NCBI GenBank assembly: GCA_035479875.1
Contig: DATIIH010000006.1
Location: 1 to 21,060 of the forward strand
Direction: 5' to 3'
Source of the DNA: PMNU01 sp035479875
GTDB taxonomy: Bacteria; Patescibacteriota; Saccharimonadia; Saccharimonadales; UBA4665
Length of the DNA stretch: 21,060 nt
Below the pieces are notes generated by a model. It saw only the letters and a program-made list of their open reading frames with translations, was not told where the DNA came from and searched no databases. The position numbers and the translations under genes were made by a program. Every line of letters begins with the position of its first letter. Within the stretch, counting starts at the first letter, position 1. Below are positions 6,173 to 11,873 of the stretch, piece by piece.

Positions 6173-6796
6173 ATGTTTAGCCAATTTAGCGTCCAAGACA
6201 TCGGTATCATCTTAGCCTCTATCTTGATAGGCATGGCTTTTCACGAGGCGATGCACGCCTTTACGGCGCACGCTCTGGGCGACACGACGGCACGCGACCA
6301 AGGGAGGCTTACACTCAATCCCTTAAAGCACATCGACCTGATGACTACACTGTTGTTGCCGCTGGTGATGCTACTTATCGGCCTCCCGCCACTGTTTGTG
6401 GCCAAACCAGTGCCGTTTAACCCCGACCGCCTGCGTTATGACGAGTTTGGCGCGGCGCTAGTAGCACTAGCAGGACCACTTACTAACCTGGTTTTGGCAT
6501 TTGTAGCCAGTTTGCTTATTAAGAGTGTTGGCGGCGATGGGGGATTATCGCATGCGCTGCTTATATTTATTGAGGTCAACGTCGCTTTCTTTGTGTTTAA
6601 CATGATTCCGCTGCCGCCACTTGACGGTTCACGCGTGCTCTATGCCTTTGCGCCAGAGCCGGTGCAGCGGGCTATGTATCGCTTTGAGATGCTCGGTTTT
6701 GGCGTGACCATCGTTGTACTCCTGGTGCTGGCAAACGTCCTGTCTCCTGCCATTGGCCATATAGATAATGCAATCTTGACTTTTTTACTTCGTTAA
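6173..6796 (+). CDS. Site-2-protease-family (M50) membrane metallopeptidase
   Basis: The protein has 207 residues and is mostly hydrophobic, with membrane segments at about 8-30, 58-76, 92-118, 126-148 and 172-192. The zinc-binding HEAMH (24-28) lies in the first membrane helix. The second metal-ligand motif of the family, N-x-x-P-x-P-P-L-D-G, is at 143-152 with Asp151. Rhomboid-sized M50 proteins of this kind cut substrates within the membrane. No PDZ domain is present. The substrate is unknown. It is transcribed alone, divergently from rpmB, apparently as a leaderless mRNA. Confidence 0.88.
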   Translation: MFSQFSVQDIGIILASILIGMAFHEAMHAFTAHALGDTTARDQGRLTLNPLKHIDLMTTLLLPLVMLLIGLPPLFVAKPVPFNPDRLRYDEFGAALVALAGPLTNLVLAFVASLLIKSVGGDGGLSHALLIFIEVNVAFFVFNMIPLPPLDGSRVLYAFAPEPVQRAMYRFEMLGFGVTIVVLLVLANVLSPAIGHIDNAILTFLLR

Positions 6797-6811
6797 CAGC
6801 GTAAGTAGCGG

Positions 6812-6817
6812 TATAAT
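6812..6817 (+). promoter_or_regulatory. -10 element of the RNA candidate and tRNA-Pro
   Basis: A perfect TATAAT is followed 7 nt later by position 6824, exactly where the closing helix of the structured RNA begins. The -35 region is poor (TTAACA at 6793-6798 is too close). Confidence 0.55.
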
Positions 6818-6823
6818 GAGGAC

Positions 6824-6959
6824 GGCTGGGCAATGGCCGAGCGGATGATTATCTGAATATTTGTTCGCAATGGGAGCCTTATATGCGTATCGACCGTGGT
6901 TGGTACGTGCGGGCACCCACCTGGATACTACCAGGTAAATCATATCGGCCCGCCCAGCC
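6824..6959 (+). ncRNA. Rod-shaped structured RNA of unknown family
   Basis: The two ends pair in a long interrupted helix: GGCTGGGC (6824-6831) with GCCCAGCC (6952-6959), then GGCCGA (6835-6840) with TCGGCC (6945-6950), then ATGATT (6845-6850) with AATCAT (6938-6943). Inside lies the hairpin ACCTGG/CCAGGT (6919-6924 with 6931-6936) and an irregular region of about 68 nt. The predicted transcription start coincides with the first paired base. The RNA is about 136 nt and ends 9 nt before tRNA-Pro, after TCTTTATTT. A rod with a central open region recalls 6S RNA, but I cannot show homology. It lacks the GGAA-tetraloop core of SRP RNA and any tmRNA signature. It could also be a processed tRNA leader. 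Confidence 0.5.
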
Positions 6960-6968
6960 TCTTTATTT

Positions 6969-7044
6969 CGGGGTGTAGCGCAGCTGGTAGCGCGTACGGC
7001 TGGGGGCCGTGAGGTCGCAGGTTCAAGTCCTGTCACCCCGACCA
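6969..7044 (+). tRNA. tRNA-Pro (anticodon GGG)
   Basis: Acceptor CGGGGTG (6969-6975) pairs with CACCCCG (7034-7040). The D arm GCGC...GCGC follows. The anticodon stem TACGG/CCGTG (6995-6999 with 7007-7011) holds loop CTGGGGG, anticodon GGG at 7002-7004. The T arm contains GTTCAAGTC. The discriminator is A and CCA is encoded (7042-7044). It reads CCC and CCU. It has no promoter of its own in the 9-nt gap and probably derives from the transcript that starts near 6824. Confidence 0.95.
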
Positions 7045-7117
7045 TCAAGAATTTTATGGATTTTATAGCAGTTTAAATGGCTCTCTCGTATGGTAGCAAA
7101 GCACTTTAAGGAAGAGT

Positions 7118-7510
7118 ATGACTTATCATAGAACAGAACAGACACTAGGCGTATTAAACCGTGGGCTACAAGCTCGATATGAAGATGGTGACCCCATTAG
7201 GCTTGATATCAACGGCAAGCCAAAACTTCATGTAGTCTCGTTCCAACCGCTCGCCTATGAGATCTACGGAATTATTAGCAATCGAGCACCAAGCGTCGCT
7301 GGCTCACTAGTGCTCAGAATGTTTCTAACAGCACCTCACCCAGAGGGCGGAGCAACCATTTATGCAGGACTTGAGGCCGATAGAGCAGCCTATGGTTTTG
7401 AGGTGGACTATCGAGATGAAAGTGTCCTTGATGCCATACATGGCGTCGCGGCAGCCCTCGGCCACCCAGATTTTCGGCTAGCCCTGCATGATCCGACGGT
7501 GTTAGTGTGA
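7118..7510 (+). CDS. Hypothetical protein
   Basis: The protein has 130 residues and I do not recognise the family. It appears soluble and mildly acidic, without signal peptide, membrane segment, Cys cluster or repeat. The middle (ISNRAPSVAGSLVLRMFLTAP, in two parts) and the Asp/Glu-rich C-terminal half look like an alternating alpha/beta fold. AAGGAAG (7108-7114) lies just upstream of the ATG and supports the start. Its TGA overlaps the GTG start of the ASCH-RNase H gene (GTGA, 7507-7510), so the two are translationally coupled and may share a role in nucleic-acid processing. That link is inference from position only. Confidence 0.65.
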   Translation: MTYHRTEQTLGVLNRGLQARYEDGDPIRLDINGKPKLHVVSFQPLAYEIYGIISNRAPSVAGSLVLRMFLTAPHPEGGATIYAGLEADRAAYGFEVDYRDESVLDAIHGVAAALGHPDFRLALHDPTVLV

Positions 7511-8304
7511 AGACACTCAAATTTGAGCACCATTTAGCAGAACTTATTAGGGAGGGGAAGAAGACCTCTACTTGGCGCCTGTACGACGACAAAGATTTGT
7601 CGGTAAACGACGAGGTAGAGCTGCTCGACAAGGTTGACCCCGCAAAACCCGAGACTTGGCAACGCATTGGCGTGGCCCGCATTGATTCAGTTATTCAAAA
7701 AAGGCTGGGTGATATCGAGCCTGACGAGTTCGATCGTCAAGAACAATTTAGCTCGCAAAAGCAGATGCTGGAGACCTACCAGCACTACTACGGCCCGCAG
7801 GTTAATGCCGGCGCGGCAGTCAAAATAATTCACTTCACACTGGAGTCCGAGGTAGGGCGATCGTCGGATACTGTTGATGATAAGTCAACATATATAACAG
7901 AGTTGAAACTGTATGCAGACGGCGGTTCCCGCGGCAACCCCGGCCCCTCCGCCAGCGGCTATGTACTGATGCAAAACGACGGCACCGTGCTAGTCAAAAA
8001 GAGCTTGTATTTGGGCGTGACCACCAACAATCAGGCCGAGTACCAAGCCCTCAAACTTGGCCTGGAAGAAGCCGCTCGCATGCACGTCCGCCGCGTCCAA
8101 GTGTTCATGGATAGCCTGCTGGTAGTCAACCAAATGCGCGGCACGTTTAAAATTAAGAACCGCGATTTGTGGCCAATCCACACAGCCATTACCGAACTTT
8201 TGCCGCAGTTTGAGCAGGTAACGTTTACCCACGTACCTCGTGAGCTCAACAAGCTGGCAGACGACGCCGTCAACGAAGCACTAGACAACGCCTTAAAACA
8301 CTAG
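7507..8304 (+). CDS. ASCH-domain / ribonuclease HI fusion protein
   Basis: The protein has 265 residues in two domains. Residues 1-113 are an ASCH (PUA-like) domain with the typical G-K-K-T-S-T-W-R-L segment (17-25), expected to bind RNA or a modified nucleotide. After an acidic linker (114-130), residues 131-265 are an RNase HI domain: YADGGSRGNPG with Asp138, NNQAEY with Glu178, MDS with Asp202 and ADDA with Asp252 supply the four metal-binding acids. It should cut RNA in RNA-DNA hybrids. There is no internal ATG at the domain boundary; an in-frame TTG near residue 133 has no Shine-Dalgarno. It starts at a GTG overlapping the previous stop and is closed by the long hairpin at 8307-8391. Confidence 0.9.
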   Translation: MKTLKFEHHLAELIREGKKTSTWRLYDDKDLSVNDEVELLDKVDPAKPETWQRIGVARIDSVIQKRLGDIEPDEFDRQEQFSSQKQMLETYQHYYGPQVNAGAAVKIIHFTLESEVGRSSDTVDDKSTYITELKLYADGGSRGNPGPSASGYVLMQNDGTVLVKKSLYLGVTTNNQAEYQALKLGLEEAARMHVRRVQVFMDSLLVVNQMRGTFKIKNRDLWPIHTAITELLPQFEQVTFTHVPRELNKLADDAVNEALDNALKH

Positions 8305-8306
8305 CA

Positions 8307-8395
8307 GGGCAAGAAACAACAGAGTATCCGATAACACCCCGCACAAGCGCAGCGCGGAGGACGTTATCGGATACTCTGTTGTTTCTTGCCCTTTT
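8307..8395 (+). terminator. Terminator with a 29-bp perfect inverted repeat
   Basis: Arms 8307-8335 and 8363-8391 are exact reverse complements over 29 nt. The 27-nt GC-rich loop (8336-8362) can fold further, for example CCGC with GCGG. TTTT (8392-8395) follows. The left arm begins 2 nt after the RNase H stop codon. The stem is two to three times longer than the other terminators in the window. Confidence 0.8.
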
Positions 8396-8418
8396 GTTGT
8401 TCACTTTTTTGCCATAAG

Positions 8419-8427
8419 TGGTATAAT
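8419..8427 (+). promoter_or_regulatory. Extended -10 promoter of rnpB
   Basis: TGG (8419-8421) precedes a perfect TATAAT (8422-8427). The -35 region is T-rich (TTGTTC at 8397-8402, 19 nt away) and weak. The predicted start is about 8434. Confidence 0.7.
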
Positions 8428-8433
8428 ATACGC

Positions 8434-8810
8434 TAGGCCAGATGATCGGCTGATCGCATGAGCGTTTTTGCTTGCAAGTGACGCGCATGAGGAAAGTCCG
8501 GGCAGCATAGGGGAAGGCAGTTGCTAACAGCAACCAGGGGAAACCCTAGGGAAAGTGCCACAGAAACAAGACCGCTTTGGTAGCAATACCGGAGTAAGGG
8601 TGAAAAGAGTGGGGCAAGAGCCCACAGTTTACGGCGGTGACGCCGCGAAAAGGTAAACCCTGCCTGCTGCAAGGTGATGGACTAATCGATCTTAGATCGT
8701 GGTTCCCGCCATAGTCCATCATAGAAATCCGCTTGATCACGGTGGCAACGCCGTGACTAGATAGATGATCGGCTAAAACAGAACCCGGCTTACGGAGAAT
8801 CTGGCTCTCT
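8434..8810 (+). ncRNA. rnpB: RNase P RNA, type A-like
   Basis: This is the catalytic RNA that matures tRNA 5' ends. Conserved blocks are present in order: TGAGGAAAGTCCGGGC (8488-8503), ACAGAAACAAGACCGC near 8560, GTAAGGGTGAAAAG before P15, and ACAGAACCCGGCTTA (8778-8792). P1 forms from GCCAGAT (8437-8443) with ATCTGGC (8799-8805). P2 forms from GCTGATC with GATCGGC near the 3' end. The P15 loop reads GGC-AAGAG (8613-8620) where E. coli, from memory, has GGU-AAGAG. GGU is the motif that pairs with the tRNA ACC end. The tRNAs in this window have A73 and encoded CCA. The exact 3' end is approximate. Confidence 0.96.
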
Positions 8811-8814
8811 ATAT

Positions 8815-8847
8815 AAAATACCTCTCGGTGACCCGAGAGGTATTTTT
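8815..8847 (+). terminator. Bidirectional terminator between rnpB and rplT
   Basis: A 14-bp perfect stem pairs 8815-8828 with 8833-8846 around loop TGAC. T-runs on both strands serve rnpB on plus and the infC-rpmI-rplT operon on minus. Confidence 0.92.
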
Positions 8848-8880
8848 ATGCCAAAGTGCCAAAGAAGAGATGGAGCAGGG

Positions 8881-9228
8881 CTATTTAGCTTGAGCGGCTT
8901 TTACAACCGACTCAAAAGCTTTGGGCTCGTTTACGGCCAGTTCGCTCAGGACCTTGCGGTCTAAAGTGATACCAGCGGTCTTGAGGCCAGCAATGAGCTT
9001 GCTGTAGGTGGTGCCGTTCAAACGGGCTGCAGCATTAATCCGTGCGTTCCACAGCTCACGGAACGTGCGCTTGCGGTTCTTGCGGTCGCGAGTAGCGAAC
9101 TGCAGGGCCTTGGTGACGGCCTGTTTGCCGCGCCGGTAACTCGAACGGTTAGATTTGGTCATCCCCGCCGTTGCGCGGCGGATTTTGACATGCTTGCGGT
9201 GGGTGGCGACACCTCGTTTTACGCGCAT
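8881..9228 (-). CDS. rplT: 50S ribosomal protein L20
   Basis: The protein has 115 residues and fits L20 over its full length: MRVKRGVATHRKHVKI, the Arg-rich YRRGKQAVTKALQFATRDRKNRKR and FRELWNARINAAAR. L20 binds 23S rRNA early in 50S assembly and in several bacteria represses its own operon. The start lies one nt after the rpmI stop, and its Shine-Dalgarno (TAGGAG) is inside the end of rpmI. It is the last gene of infC-rpmI-rplT and is followed by the bidirectional terminator. Confidence 0.97.
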   Translation of the reverse strand: MRVKRGVATHRKHVKIRRATAGMTKSNRSSYRRGKQAVTKALQFATRDRKNRKRTFRELWNARINAAARLNGTTYSKLIAGLKTAGITLDRKVLSELAVNEPKAFESVVKAAQAK

Positions 9229-9229
9229 C

Positions 9230-9424
9230 TTAGGCTCCTAATTTCTGCTTAACGATTTTGACGTTGGCGCCCTCGAGAGTATCGAAGCCGGCGAGCTTGC
9301 GCTTGCGGGCAGCGCTCTTCTTTTGCAAGAAGTGGCTGGCAAATGAGTGCTTGACCCGGACTTTGCCGTTCTTGGTCACGCGGACGCGGTCTTTGGCACC
9401 GCTATGCGTTTTTAACTTTGGCAT
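9230..9424 (-). CDS. rpmI: 50S ribosomal protein L35
   Basis: The protein has 64 very basic residues. MPKLKTHSGAKDRVRVTKNGKVR and the following HSFASHFLQKKSAARKRKL are typical of L35. Its start codon lies inside infC: the two genes overlap by 23 nt in different frames. AAGGAG precedes the ATG by about 7 nt. It is the middle gene of the conserved infC-rpmI-rplT operon. Confidence 0.96.
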   Translation of the reverse strand: MPKLKTHSGAKDRVRVTKNGKVRVKHSFASHFLQKKSAARKRKLAGFDTLEGANVKIVKQKLGA

Positions 9425-9929
9425 GACTGCTCCTTATCACGAAGTTAAGCTGTTTGCCGGCAAATTCCGGCTTGCTGTCGACGACAATGGTTTCTCCAAA
9501 GTCGGCAATCACCTTATCGGCAAGTTTGAACCCGAGTTCCTTGTGCGCTAGTTCGCGGCCGCGGTAGAAGATGGTGATCTTTACCTTGTGGCCAATCTCT
9601 AAAAAGTCGGTGACTTTCCGGAGTTTAACGCCGAGGTCGTGCTCGCTGATTTTTAACCCGAACCGCATTTGCTTGAGGTCAAGCGTCTTGGTAGTGCGCT
9701 TGTTCTTTTGCTGTTGCTTGGTGCGCTGGTAATTGTACTTACCCCAGTCGACAACTTTGACGACGGGCGGGTTAGCGTCTGGGGAAATTTCCACCAGGTC
9801 TAGCTCCCGTTCAGCTGCAAGCTGCAATGCCTCTGCTCTCGAGAGGACGCCAAGTTGGTTGCCGTCTTCGTCGATCACTCGCATCTGTGGCGCCCGAATG
9901 TCTTGATTCAGGCGGGTAAACTTGCTGAT
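9402..9929 (-). CDS. infC: Translation initiation factor IF-3, AUC start
   Basis: IF-3 binds the 30S subunit, prevents subunit joining and checks the start codon. From ATC at 9929-9927 the protein has 175 residues. The N-terminal domain includes NQDIRAPQMRVIDEDGNQLGVLSRAEAL, read in two parts, and the C-terminal domain includes LDLKQMRFGLKISEHDL. The first ATG (9884) would remove the conserved NxxIRAPxMR segment. Upstream in this frame are only AGG AGA AGT CCT after a TAA stop, so no ATG, GTG or TTG is available. AAAGGAG lies 7 nt before the ATC, and SKF follows as in other IF-3 starts. Rare start codons in infC (AUU in E. coli) are known to allow self-repression. It leads the operon with rpmI and rplT. 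Confidence 0.95.
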   Translation of the reverse strand: MSKFTRLNQDIRAPQMRVIDEDGNQLGVLSRAEALQLAAERELDLVEISPDANPPVVKVVDWGKYNYQRTKQQQKNKRTTKTLDLKQMRFGLKISEHDLGVKLRKVTDFLEIGHKVKITIFYRGRELAHKELGFKLADKVIADFGETIVVDSKPEFAGKQLNFVIRSSHAKVKNA

Positions 9930-9963
9930 AGGACTTCTCCTTTAATATTGTTAGCGAGGTTAA

Positions 9964-9992
9964 TTGTAACAGAAGTACTAACAGGGGTCAAC
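9964..9992 (-). promoter_or_regulatory. Promoter of infC-rpmI-rplT
   Basis: On the minus strand TTGACC (9992-9987) and TACAAT (9969-9964) are separated by 17 nt. The start is near 9957, giving a leader of about 27 nt to the AUC codon. The -35 lies 5 nt after the comM stop codon. Confidence 0.85.
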
Positions 9993-9997
9993 ACGCT

Positions 9998-11521
9998 TTA
10001 GTCGGTCAGAGGCGGGGATTGCTTGCGATATTGGAGGGCTTCGGCGATATGCTCGGTGGTGATATCGAGCGAATCATCCAAATCGGCAACGCTGCGTGCC
10101 ACCTTGATAACACGCATATAGCTGCGTGCCGACAGCCCCAACTGGCTGGCGGCGGTGTTAAGTATATCTTGAGCTTTGGGGCTTAATTTGGCGTATTTAC
10201 GGATGTCTTGATTGGTCATACTGCTATTGAGCTTAGTTTGATTGCCGTAGCGGCGGTTCTGGAGGCCACGCGCCGCCGCGATTCGTGTGCTGATGGCACT
10301 ATCGTCTTTGTTAGCGGGCGCGGAAAGCAGTTTATCGTGTTCTACCTCCTCGACGTCTACAAACAGGTCGATACGGTCGATAATCGGCCCAGACAGTTTT
10401 TGTTGATATTGTGCGATGCGGTGTGCCGGGCAGTTGCACGGCTTTTTGGTGCCGTAGTAGCCGCAAGGGCAGGGGTTGGCAGTGGCAATGAGGATAAAAT
10501 CGGCCGGATAGTGGGCGCTATCCTTGGCGCGTGCCACGGTGATGGTGCGATCTTCGAGTGGTTGGCGCAGCGCCTCGATGGTGTCACGCCTAAATTCCGG
10601 AAATTCGTCAAAAAACAGTACGCCGCGGTGCGCTAAACTGATCTCGCCGGGCCTCAGCTGGGTGCCGCCGCCAACCACCGCCACGTGACTGACGCTGTGG
10701 TGCGGTGCTCTAAATGGGCGGGCGAGGACTAGTTGCTCGTAATTGCCGTCTACTAGGCTGTGTAATTGGGTAATTTCGAGCATTTCGTCCTGGGTAAGCG
10801 GCGGCAAAATGGAGGGCAGGGCGCGGGCCAGCATGCTTTTGCCCGTGCCAGGTGGCCCGTTTAACAAGATGTTATGGCCGCCAGCGGCAGCAATGTGCAG
10901 CGCACGTTTGGCACGGGGTTGGCCGATTATTTCACTGAGCCTATGCTCGGCGTCCGCCGTCGTGACCGCTGTAGCGCGTCTTTGGCCGCTGATTATTGGC
11001 GTACATGGTATCTGTTGATTGAGCCCAGCGTAGAGCTCGTGCATGGTTTTTAGAGGGATAAGCGTGAGGCCCGGCACTAGCAGGGCCTGCTCTAGGTTGG
11101 CCTCTGGGATAAAGAAGGTATCGAGGCCGTGCGCTTTGCCAGTGAGTAGCTTACCGATGATGCCACGCACCGGCCGCACGTCGCCGCCTAGGCCTAATTC
11201 GCCGATGAACCCACTGCTCGGGCTAATCTTTTCCGTAAACTGCCCAGCGGCCTGCATAATGGCCGTAGCCATGGCCAAATCCAGGCTCGTGCTTTGCTTG
11301 GGGATATCTGCGGGCGCGAGATTGATAGTGATTCGTTTGCGCGGCAGGGCAATACGACTGCTGCTAAAGCTGCTGCGAATGCGCTCGCGCGCTTCGTCCA
11401 CGGCTTTATTGCCCAAACCAACCACCACAATGGCCGGCAGGCCATTAGACAAATGGCACTCGGTTTGCACAATAATGCCGCCCGACCCAATACTCAAAAT
11501 GGTTTTAATTGGCGCTTCCAC
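9998..11521 (-). CDS. comM: ComM/YifB-type Mg-chelatase-like AAA+ ATPase
   Basis: From GTG at 11521 the protein has 507 residues. An N-terminal Lon-S5-like domain contains GLPAIVVVGLGNKAVDEARERI, in two parts. The AAA+ Mg-chelatase core has Walker A GPPGTGKS (about residues 222-229) and Walker B VLFFDEFPEF. The Cys-rich insert NPCPCGYYGTKKPCNC follows. ComM proteins are hexameric helicases that extend branch migration during natural transformation, so it may act in DNA uptake and recombination. The frame stays open to an ATG at 11635. However, those 38 extra residues would be encoded across a strong hairpin (11557-11583), match nothing I know, and lack a Shine-Dalgarno. Homologues begin close to VEAPIKTILSIG. 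The start is the uncertain part. Confidence 0.9.
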   Translation of the reverse strand: MEAPIKTILSIGSGGIIVQTECHLSNGLPAIVVVGLGNKAVDEARERIRSSFSSSRIALPRKRITINLAPADIPKQSTSLDLAMATAIMQAAGQFTEKISPSSGFIGELGLGGDVRPVRGIIGKLLTGKAHGLDTFFIPEANLEQALLVPGLTLIPLKTMHELYAGLNQQIPCTPIISGQRRATAVTTADAEHRLSEIIGQPRAKRALHIAAAGGHNILLNGPPGTGKSMLARALPSILPPLTQDEMLEITQLHSLVDGNYEQLVLARPFRAPHHSVSHVAVVGGGTQLRPGEISLAHRGVLFFDEFPEFRRDTIEALRQPLEDRTITVARAKDSAHYPADFILIATANPCPCGYYGTKKPCNCPAHRIAQYQQKLSGPIIDRIDLFVDVEEVEHDKLLSAPANKDDSAISTRIAAARGLQNRRYGNQTKLNSSMTNQDIRKYAKLSPKAQDILNTAASQLGLSARSYMRVIKVARSVADLDDSLDITTEHIAEALQYRKQSPPLTD

Positions 11522-11528
11522 GTGGGCA

Positions 11529-11557
11529 AAAATAATGCGCTTTGCCTCAAAAGTAAA
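11529..11557 (-). promoter_or_regulatory. Possible leaderless promoter of comM
   Basis: On the minus strand TTTACT (11557-11552) and TATTTT (11534-11529) are 17 nt apart. The GTG start follows 7 nt after the -10. Each hexamer matches consensus at 4 of 6 positions. The spacing repeats the leaderless geometry at 4529 and 6173. Confidence 0.35.
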
Positions 11558-11708
11558 GGCCCGCTTGGTGTGCAAGCGGGCCTGTTTTTGTTTGATTTTT
11601 GCTGATGAGAACGTTTTTGATATTAGGCTTTTCATGGAACAACGGCTTGCGAGAAGCCGTTGTTTCTAATCTGTTTTTGTTTTTGAGCACTTTTTTTATT
11701 CAAGTGCT
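11547..11708 (-). ncRNA. Candidate small RNA with three hairpins and CAAAAA linkers (minus)
   Basis: Its promoter is at 11743-11715, and the predicted first base (about 11708) opens a hairpin: AGCACTT/AAGTGCT (11708-11702 with 11692-11686, A-rich loop). A linker CAAAAACAAAAACAG follows. The second hairpin is AACAACGGCTT/AAGCCGTTGTT (11664-11638). A second linker contains CAAAAATCAAACAAAAAC. The last hairpin is AGGCCCGCTT/AAGCGGGCCT (11583-11557), followed by TTTACTTTTG, which can act as terminator. I found no convincing reading frame. It could instead be an attenuated leader of comM, which begins 36 nt after the last hairpin. Confidence 0.5.
11557..11583 (-). terminator. Hairpin at the end of the minus-strand small RNA
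   Basis: A perfect 10-bp GC-rich stem with a 7-nt loop is followed on minus by TTTACTTTTG and on plus by GTTTTTG. It can therefore terminate transcription in either direction between the RNA locus and comM. Confidence 0.6.
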
Positions 11709-11714
11709 ACAGCT

Positions 11715-11743
11715 ATCTTATAAATTACAAAACGGCCTGTCAA
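11715..11743 (-). promoter_or_regulatory. Promoter of the minus-strand small RNA
   Basis: A perfect TTGACA (11743-11738) lies 17 nt from TAAGAT (11720-11715) on the minus strand. An alternative -10, TATAAG, has 15-nt spacing. The start falls on the first base of the 5' hairpin. Confidence 0.65.
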
Positions 11744-11772
11744 TAACAATAATGCTTAATTTGTAAGAAACC

Positions 11773-11781
11773 TGTGCATAA
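11773..11781 (-). promoter_or_regulatory. Consensus DnaA box between the divergent promoters
   Basis: TGTGCATAA reads TTATGCACA on minus, a perfect match to TTATNCACA. A one-mismatch relative (TTATTGACA) overlaps the minus -35 at 11747-11739. The surroundings are AT-rich. Confidence 0.35.
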
Positions 11782-11806
11782 CTTTTCGTAGTCATATTTT
11801 GTTTGT

Positions 11807-11842
11807 TCAATATGGACGGGCAGGTAAGCGTAACCATATTGA
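11807..11842. promoter_or_regulatory. Inverted repeat overlapping a -35 (possible operator)
   Basis: TCAATATGG (11807-11815) and CCATATTGA (11834-11842) are exact reverse complements, 18 nt apart. The right arm covers the first bases of the plus-strand -35 TTGACT. A dimeric DNA-binding protein there could control the plus RNA. Confidence 0.45.
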
Positions 11843-11867
11843 CTTTTTGGGCATTTTGGAGTACCAT
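11839..11867 (+). promoter_or_regulatory. Promoter of the plus-strand small RNA
   Basis: TTGACT (11839-11844) lies 17 nt before TACCAT (11862-11867). The start at about 11874 is next to the first hairpin base (11875). Confidence 0.6.
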
Positions 11868-11873
11868 GTAGCT

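Noticed and set aside
6785..7048. Minus-strand 87-residue frame containing VTGLEPATSRPPA
   Set aside because: It is antisense to tRNA-Pro and the RNA candidate. This peptide is a well-known false protein produced by translating the opposite strand of tRNA genes.
8270..8740. Three minus-strand frames of 64-87 residues
   Set aside because: They lie antisense to RNase P RNA and its upstream hairpin and show no family resemblance or Shine-Dalgarno.
8440..8774. 12-nt direct repeat AGATGATCGGCT at both ends of rnpB
   Set aside because: The 3' copy and the sequence overlapping the 5' copy take part in the P2 helix, and GATC is self-complementary, so the repeat follows from RNase P structure rather than insertion of an element.
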